A stretch of DNA of 64,000 bases from Parasedimentitalea marina (GTDB taxonomy: Bacteria; Pseudomonadota; Alphaproteobacteria; Rhodobacterales; Rhodobacteraceae). The notes beneath the pieces were generated by a model. That model was not told the DNA's origin and did no database searches. It worked only from the letters and a program-made list of their open reading frames with translations. A program made the translations under genes and the position numbers. Shown piece after piece: positions 60,245 through 64,000 of the stretch. Where the stretch lies: positions 124,001 through 188,000 of the forward strand of contig NZ_CP033219.1 of assembly GCF_004006175.1 (NCBI RefSeq), in the 5' to 3' direction. The first letter of the stretch is position 1. Every line of letters begins with the position of its first letter.

Positions 60245-60271
60245 GCCGCCGACCAGGGGGAGATCGGCGGC
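60245..60271. terminator. hairpin after azoreductase gene
   Basis: GCCGCCGA (60245-60252) and TCGGCGGC (60264-60271), in the gap between azoR and the racemase gene, both on the reverse strand; probably ends the azoR transcript. Confidence 0.45.
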
Positions 60272-60287
60272 GTTTGGTCTGTGTTTT

Positions 60288-60869
60288 CTAGGCGGCAAGG
60301 GCCTCGATTGCGCTGTTGGCGCGAGCCATTGCCGCTTCGGCGTCTTGGCCCATGGCATCGGCAGACACAAACTGCACATCAGTGATGCCGATAAAGCCCA
60401 ATACATGGCGCAGGTATCCGGTCGCAAAATCGATGTCTGAGCCAACCTGAGTGCCGCCAGTGGCCACGGCAACAATGGCGCGTTTGCCTGTCAGCAGACC
60501 CTCGGGGCCGGCTTCGGAATACGAGAACGTCACCCCGACGCGGGCCATCAGGTCGATCCAGGCCTTAAGGCTGGCAGGCACCGAGAAGTTGTAGATTGGC
60601 ATGCCAATGACCAAGGTATCTGCTGCTTTTGCTTCGTCAACCAGTTGGTCAGACAGCGACAGCAGATCGCGCTGGACGGCGTCGCGGTCATCAGCTGGGG
60701 TGAAATTGGCATTGATCCAGCCTTCGGTAATCTGCGGCAGGGCACTTGATAGATCGCGGCGGATTACGGTGTCGGCGTTCAGGCGTGCGATGATCTTTGC
60801 GGTCAGTTCGCGCGAGGTGGAGCCCTCGGTGCGGGCGGAGGCGTCGATGTGCAGAACGGTCTGTGTCAT
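60288..60869 (-). CDS. azoR: FMN-dependent NADH-azoreductase
   Basis: 193 residues of the flavodoxin-like AzoR family. Reduces quinones and azo compounds with NADH through FMN. DASARTEGSTSRELTAKI binds FMN phosphate, MPIYNFSVPASLKAWIDLMARVG is the family core and ATGGTQVGSDIDFATGYLRHVLGFIG the C-terminal signature. Start at 60869 (MTQTVLHID). Divergent from a LysR gene, which is the usual controller. Confidence 0.9.
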   Translation of the reverse strand: MTQTVLHIDASARTEGSTSRELTAKIIARLNADTVIRRDLSSALPQITEGWINANFTPADDRDAVQRDLLSLSDQLVDEAKAADTLVIGMPIYNFSVPASLKAWIDLMARVGVTFSYSEAGPEGLLTGKRAIVAVATGGTQVGSDIDFATGYLRHVLGFIGITDVQFVSADAMGQDAEAAMARANSAIEALAA

Positions 60870-60938
60870 ATCTATTGATCCTTGGTTTGAGTTGCTTGCC
60901 CTATACTTGGGGTCTTGCAATTTTGAACACAATCACCG

Positions 60939-60956
60939 ACAACTCACATGAGTTGT
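60939..60956. promoter_or_regulatory. palindrome between azoR and lysR, candidate operator
   Basis: ACAACTCA, CA, TGAGTTGT: perfect 8-bp arms around two bases. A second inverted repeat TGCGC / GCGCA (60964-60968, 60975-60979) lies ten bases on. Both are in the 129 bases between the divergent starts. Confidence 0.6.
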
Positions 60957-60998
60957 GCAAAAATGCGCATATAAGCGCAAATGTTTGGGAGCGTGAAG

Positions 60999-61877
60999 AT
61001 GGAGAACTGGGACGAGGTTCGCACGGCGTATCAAGTGGCACGCATGGGTACCGTTAGTGGCGCTGCCGAAGTGCTGGGTGTGCACCATGCCACCGTGATC
61101 CGACATATTGACGCCATCGAGGCCCGGCTGGGGGTGAAGCTGTTTCAACGTCACGCCCGTGGTTACACCGCAACCGAGGCCGGTGCGGACCTGCTGCGGG
61201 TGGCGCAGGCGACCGATGATCAGTTCAGCCAATTGGTCGGACGGCTAAAGGGACAGGGTGACGATGTCTCGGGCGAGCTGGTGGTGACGTCCCTCGCAAC
61301 TCTGGCACCGATGATGGTGCCGGTGCTGACTGAATTTCAAAATCAGCATCCTGGGCTGGTTCTGCGTTATCTGACCGGTGACCGGTTGTTTCGGTTGGAA
61401 TACGGCGAGGCCCATGTCGCAGTGCGAGCAGGCGCCGCGCCGGATCAGCCTGACAATGTTGTACAACCTTTTGTCAAACAGAAGGTCGGTTTGTATGCCT
61501 CGCAAGACTATGTGGACCGCCACGGTATGCTGAAGGGCTTTGATGATTTCAACAATCACCGGTTCATCGGGACCGATGACGACGGCAGCCGGGCCCCTTT
61601 CAACAAGTGGCTGCGCGAGCATGCAACGGACGAAGCGATCACCTTTCGCTGCACCAACGGATTTACCATGCACGAGGCCGTGCAGTGTGGTGCCGGGATT
61701 GGGTTTATGTCCATGTGGGAGGCGGCACGGCACAAAGACCTGGTGCAGATGATGGAACCGCAGCCCGAGTGGGAGGGCTCGCTGTGGCTGGTCACCCATG
61801 TGGATCTGCACCGCACCAACAAAGTACAAAGCTTTCTGACCTTCCTGAAGGAACACGCCAAGGGCTGGTGCCAATGA
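60999..61877 (+). CDS. LysR family regulator next to azoR
   Basis: 292 residues. Winged helix VRTAYQVARMGTVSGAAEVLGVHHATVIRHIDAIEARLGVKLFQRHARG (cited in part), then the substrate-binding domain with ELVVTSLATLAPMMVPVLTEF. Start at 60999 (MENWDEV) with GGGAG ahead; an ATG 18 bases earlier is possible. Divergent layout and the palindrome suggest it controls azoR in response to a quinone or electrophile. Confidence 0.88.
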   Translation: MENWDEVRTAYQVARMGTVSGAAEVLGVHHATVIRHIDAIEARLGVKLFQRHARGYTATEAGADLLRVAQATDDQFSQLVGRLKGQGDDVSGELVVTSLATLAPMMVPVLTEFQNQHPGLVLRYLTGDRLFRLEYGEAHVAVRAGAAPDQPDNVVQPFVKQKVGLYASQDYVDRHGMLKGFDDFNNHRFIGTDDDGSRAPFNKWLREHATDEAITFRCTNGFTMHEAVQCGAGIGFMSMWEAARHKDLVQMMEPQPEWEGSLWLVTHVDLHRTNKVQSFLTFLKEHAKGWCQ

Positions 61878-61905
61878 GCAACGCAAAGCATTTCGGGAAA
61901 AACAG

Positions 61906-61956
61906 GCATCACAAAAACCCTGCCAGGCAGGTATTTTCTCGGGTTTTTTGTGATGC
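61906..61956 (+). terminator. long hairpin at the lysR/transporter junction
   Basis: GCATCACAAAAACCC (61906-61920) pairs with GGGTTTTTTGTGATGC (61941-61956) with one bulged T; CTGCC/GGCAG is nested in the loop. The T6 in the right arm makes it a terminator, but its right arm also contains the GTG and ATG of the next gene. Confidence 0.55.
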
Positions 61957-62879
61957 ATGATGTTCGCGGTATGCCGCAAAATGCCGCACTGCGTGGGCAT
62001 CTGGCGATGCTGGCGTTCTCGGCGTTGGTGGCCGGGTCTTTCTCGCTGGGCTCGATGATTGCCAATGACATTGCCCCGGCGGCACTGAATGCGGCGCGCT
62101 TTGTCCTTGCGGCGGCCCTGGTGGGCAGCGTGGCGATGGCGACCCATGGATTGCGGCTGCAGCAGTTTCGCGCGCCCTGGCGATTTGCGCTGCTGGGCGG
62201 GTTATTTGCGGGTTATTTCGTGCTGATGTTCTACGGGCTCAAAACGGCCGCACCAGTCAGCGCCGCTGCGGTGTTCACGTTGATGCCGGTTCTGAGTGGC
62301 ATTGCGGGCTGGTTCTTGCTGCGTCAGATCACGACCCCGCGGATGGCGCTGGCGCTGGCCATCGGTGGGGTCGGGGCCCTGTGGGTTATCTTTCAGGCCG
62401 ATTGGGATGCTTTTCGCGCGTTTCAATTTGGTCAGGGTGAAGCGATATATTTCTGGGGTTGCGTGGCGCATGCAATCTATACGCCGCTGGTGCGCAAACT
62501 GAACCGTGGCGAACCTCCGGTGGTGTTTACCTTCGGCATGCTGGTGGCCGGCGCGGTGATCCTGCTGGTGTTCGGCTGGTCCGACATTCGCGCCACCCAG
62601 TGGCTGCAACTGCCGTTGATCGTCTGGATCGGGCTAGGCTACCTGGTTGTCTTTGCCAGCTCCGCAACCTTTGTCCTGCTGCAGTTTGCAACGCTGCATC
62701 TGCCCTCGGCCAAGGTCATGGCCTATACCTATCTGACGCCCAGTTGGGTGATCCTCTGGGAGATCGCTCTGGGGCGCCCGGCGCCTGCTGGCATGATCCT
62801 GATCGGCATTGCCCTGACGGTGATTGCGCTGCTGTTGCTGCTAAAGGACGACACCAAGCCGACAGCAGCCAAAGCATAA
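61950..62879 (+). CDS. EamA-type DMT transporter
   Basis: 309 residues, ten membrane helices in two EamA repeats. LAMLAFSALVAGSFSLGSMIANDIAPAALNAARFVLAA (cited in part) starts the first and the second starts near YFWGCVAHAIYTPLVRKLNRG. Starts possible at 61950 (GTG), 61953 or 61971; none has a clear ribosome site. Exports or imports small metabolites; substrate unknown. Follows lysR by 72 bases across a strong hairpin. Confidence 0.85.
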   Translation: MMHDVRGMPQNAALRGHLAMLAFSALVAGSFSLGSMIANDIAPAALNAARFVLAAALVGSVAMATHGLRLQQFRAPWRFALLGGLFAGYFVLMFYGLKTAAPVSAAAVFTLMPVLSGIAGWFLLRQITTPRMALALAIGGVGALWVIFQADWDAFRAFQFGQGEAIYFWGCVAHAIYTPLVRKLNRGEPPVVFTFGMLVAGAVILLVFGWSDIRATQWLQLPLIVWIGLGYLVVFASSATFVLLQFATLHLPSAKVMAYTYLTPSWVILWEIALGRPAPAGMILIGIALTVIALLLLLKDDTKPTAAKA

Positions 62880-62882
62880 CTG

Positions 62883-63218
62883 CTAAAGGCCGCCGGTGTC
62901 GCCAAACTCAGCCGCCAGAAAGCGCTCAAAGGCTTCAAGGTTCACCGGCTCAAACTGACCAAACCCCTGCATCCAGATGCTGGTGCTGCGCATGGCGTCG
63001 GGCTGCAGCTTGCACCATTTCACCCGACCACGCTTTTCCTGCACGATCAGCCCGGCACGACCCAATATCATCAGGTGCTTGGAGATCGCAGCCAGCGAAA
63101 TGTCAAACGGCTCGGCCACATCACTCACCGCCATGTCATCCTCTAACAGCATGGTCAGGATCGCCCTGCGGGTGGGATCAGCCAATGCGGCAAACACGGT
63201 ATCAAGGGGATCACTCAT
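62883..63218 (-). CDS. ArsR family regulator
   Basis: 111 residues. DTVFAALADPTRRAILTMLLEDDMAVSDVAEPFDISLAAISKHLMILGRAGLI (cited in part) is the ArsR winged helix of the type found in DUF-less AHSA1-associated regulators. No Cys pair for metal sensing. Start at 63218 follows AAGGTGGG; a longer frame is rejected. Converges with the EamA gene and is divergent from the second transporter, which it may control. Confidence 0.88.
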   Translation of the reverse strand: MSDPLDTVFAALADPTRRAILTMLLEDDMAVSDVAEPFDISLAAISKHLMILGRAGLIVQEKRGRVKWCKLQPDAMRSTSIWMQGFGQFEPVNLEAFERFLAAEFGDTGGL

Positions 63219-63303
63219 GCGCCCACCTTTAAACCGCAAGTTCTGGATCGACAATGGTGACAGGGAACAGTCATAACAGGCGCAACAGCAGGAGTTGCGC
63301 GAA

Positions 63304-64000
63304 ATGGCACTGAAATATTGGGCGGTGATCTTTATCTTGGGTATCGGCTGGGGCATGTCTTTTATGTTCAACGCCATCCTTCTTCGCGAAATGGGTCCGC
63401 TGTCAGTGTCCATGGGACGGGTTGGTCTGGGCGCGCTGGGCTGTTGGATCTATGTGCTGGCCTCGCGCAAACCTGTCAAGCTAACGCCGCGCCGTGCTGT
63501 GGCCCTGCTTGGTTTTGGCATGCTTAGCTACGCGGCCCCATTCGCCTTCTACGCGCTGGGTCAACAGCATATCGCCAGCGGTGTGGCTGGCATTATCAAT
63601 GCCATCACCCCGGCCTTTGCCGTTGTTGTGTCACATTTCTGGCCAGGCGGAGAGCGCGCCACAGTACTCAAATCTTTCGGTGTGCTCTGCGGTATTGGTG
63701 GCATCGTGGTCCTGTCGCTGCCGGTGCTGCAATCCGGCCAAACCTCAGCGTTATGGGCGGTGCTGCTGACCCTCTGTGCGCCGATCTGCTACGCCTTCTC
63801 TGTTAACCTCGCACGGGCCTTTCGCGACATGGAGGCCGTGGTGCTGGTCGCCCTCGCTCTGACCGGAGCGACCCTGGCAATCACTCCGCTGGCCCTGTGG
63901 AGCGAAGGTGTGCCGGTGATCACAAAAGCAGAGACCTGGGCCTCGCTGGCGGTGATCGGGTTCATCCTGACCTCGGCGGCCTTCATTGTCTTCTACTGGA
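63304..64000 (+). CDS. EamA-type DMT transporter, cut by window edge
   Basis: The first 232 residues are visible. N-terminus MALKYWAVIFILGIGWGMSF is the first helix; RALFYALGQQHIASGVAGIINAITPAFAVV-type segment (FYALGQQHIASGVAG) is the EamA signature. About seven to eight helices are inside the window. Ribosome site GGAG nine bases ahead of 63304. Distinct from the transporter at 61950. Confidence 0.85.
   Translation, partial: MALKYWAVIFILGIGWGMSFMFNAILLREMGPLSVSMGRVGLGALGCWIYVLASRKPVKLTPRRAVALLGFGMLSYAAPFAFYALGQQHIASGVAGIINAITPAFAVVVSHFWPGGERATVLKSFGVLCGIGGIVVLSLPVLQSGQTSALWAVLLTLCAPICYAFSVNLARAFRDMEAVVLVALALTGATLAITPLALWSEGVPVITKAETWASLAVIGFILTSAAFIVFYW

Noticed and set aside
1..64000. tRNA, rRNA, CRISPR, prophage or insertion sequence
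   Set aside because: I found no TTCGA-type T-loop context, no regular spaced repeats, and no integrase or transposase-like protein in any frame.

Overview
The window is a chromosomal piece of a marine Rhodobacterales (Roseobacter-group) alphaproteobacterium. The evidence is the gene content and order: leuC-leuD-leuB next to rsfS-rlmH, a glcDEF set, a MipZ division-plane ATPase, a DUF1523 protein, a GT14 transferase with a long C-terminal extension, an rpsP-rimM-trmD-rplS-rpmE group and a GC-rich sequence with dense ATGA/GTGA overlaps. I saw no tRNA, rRNA, CRISPR array, transposase or phage gene, so this looks like stable chromosome with a few accessory patches. Family names come from recognised motifs, not from searches.

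Layout. 0-9.2 kb: leucine biosynthesis (leuB cut by the left edge, leuC, leuD), a degenerate EEP-family protein, membrane proteins, then rsfS and rlmH (ribosome silencing and 23S methylation). 9.2-14.8 kb: glycolate oxidase glcDEF behind an inverted repeat, a secreted trypsin-like protease with a decayed paralogue directly after it, and a small heat shock protein. 15-23 kb: an ECF sigma factor with a fused anti-sigma/VWA protein, a globin, succinate-semialdehyde-type dehydrogenase, arylformamidase-like hydrolase, creatinase and a tandem SnoaL protein.

23.2-31.8 kb is the least understood part and my candidate for an undescribed system. It is a 12-gene collinear operon that alternates large soluble proteins (a 360-aa coiled-coil protein, a 373-aa unknown, a 645-aa AAA+ ATPase, a 460-aa unknown) with at least eight small membrane proteins. 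A 17-bp palindrome precedes it and a strong terminator follows it. Most junctions are start/stop overlaps, and one junction sequence has been duplicated.

31.9-34.4 kb: a divergent GT14 glycosyltransferase and sulfotransferase pair, likely for sulfated surface glycan. 34.6-45.1 kb: a thiamine-diphosphate enzyme, then a homogentisate catabolism cluster (hmgA, fahA, maiA) with a flavin hydroxylase, DUF2783 protein, two VOC and two MBL-fold proteins and a divergent MarR regulator with a candidate operator. 45-55 kb: a class III nucleotide cyclase, mipZ, and ribosome and tRNA maturation genes, with bluB and a small membrane ORF inserted between rpsP and rimM and an ffh operon carrying GNAT, NIPSNAP and chorismate mutase genes. 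55-64 kb: an EF-G-like protein with a reduced G domain, ProX-type deacylase, racemase, azoreductase with divergent LysR, two EamA transporters (the second cut by the right edge) and an ArsR regulator.
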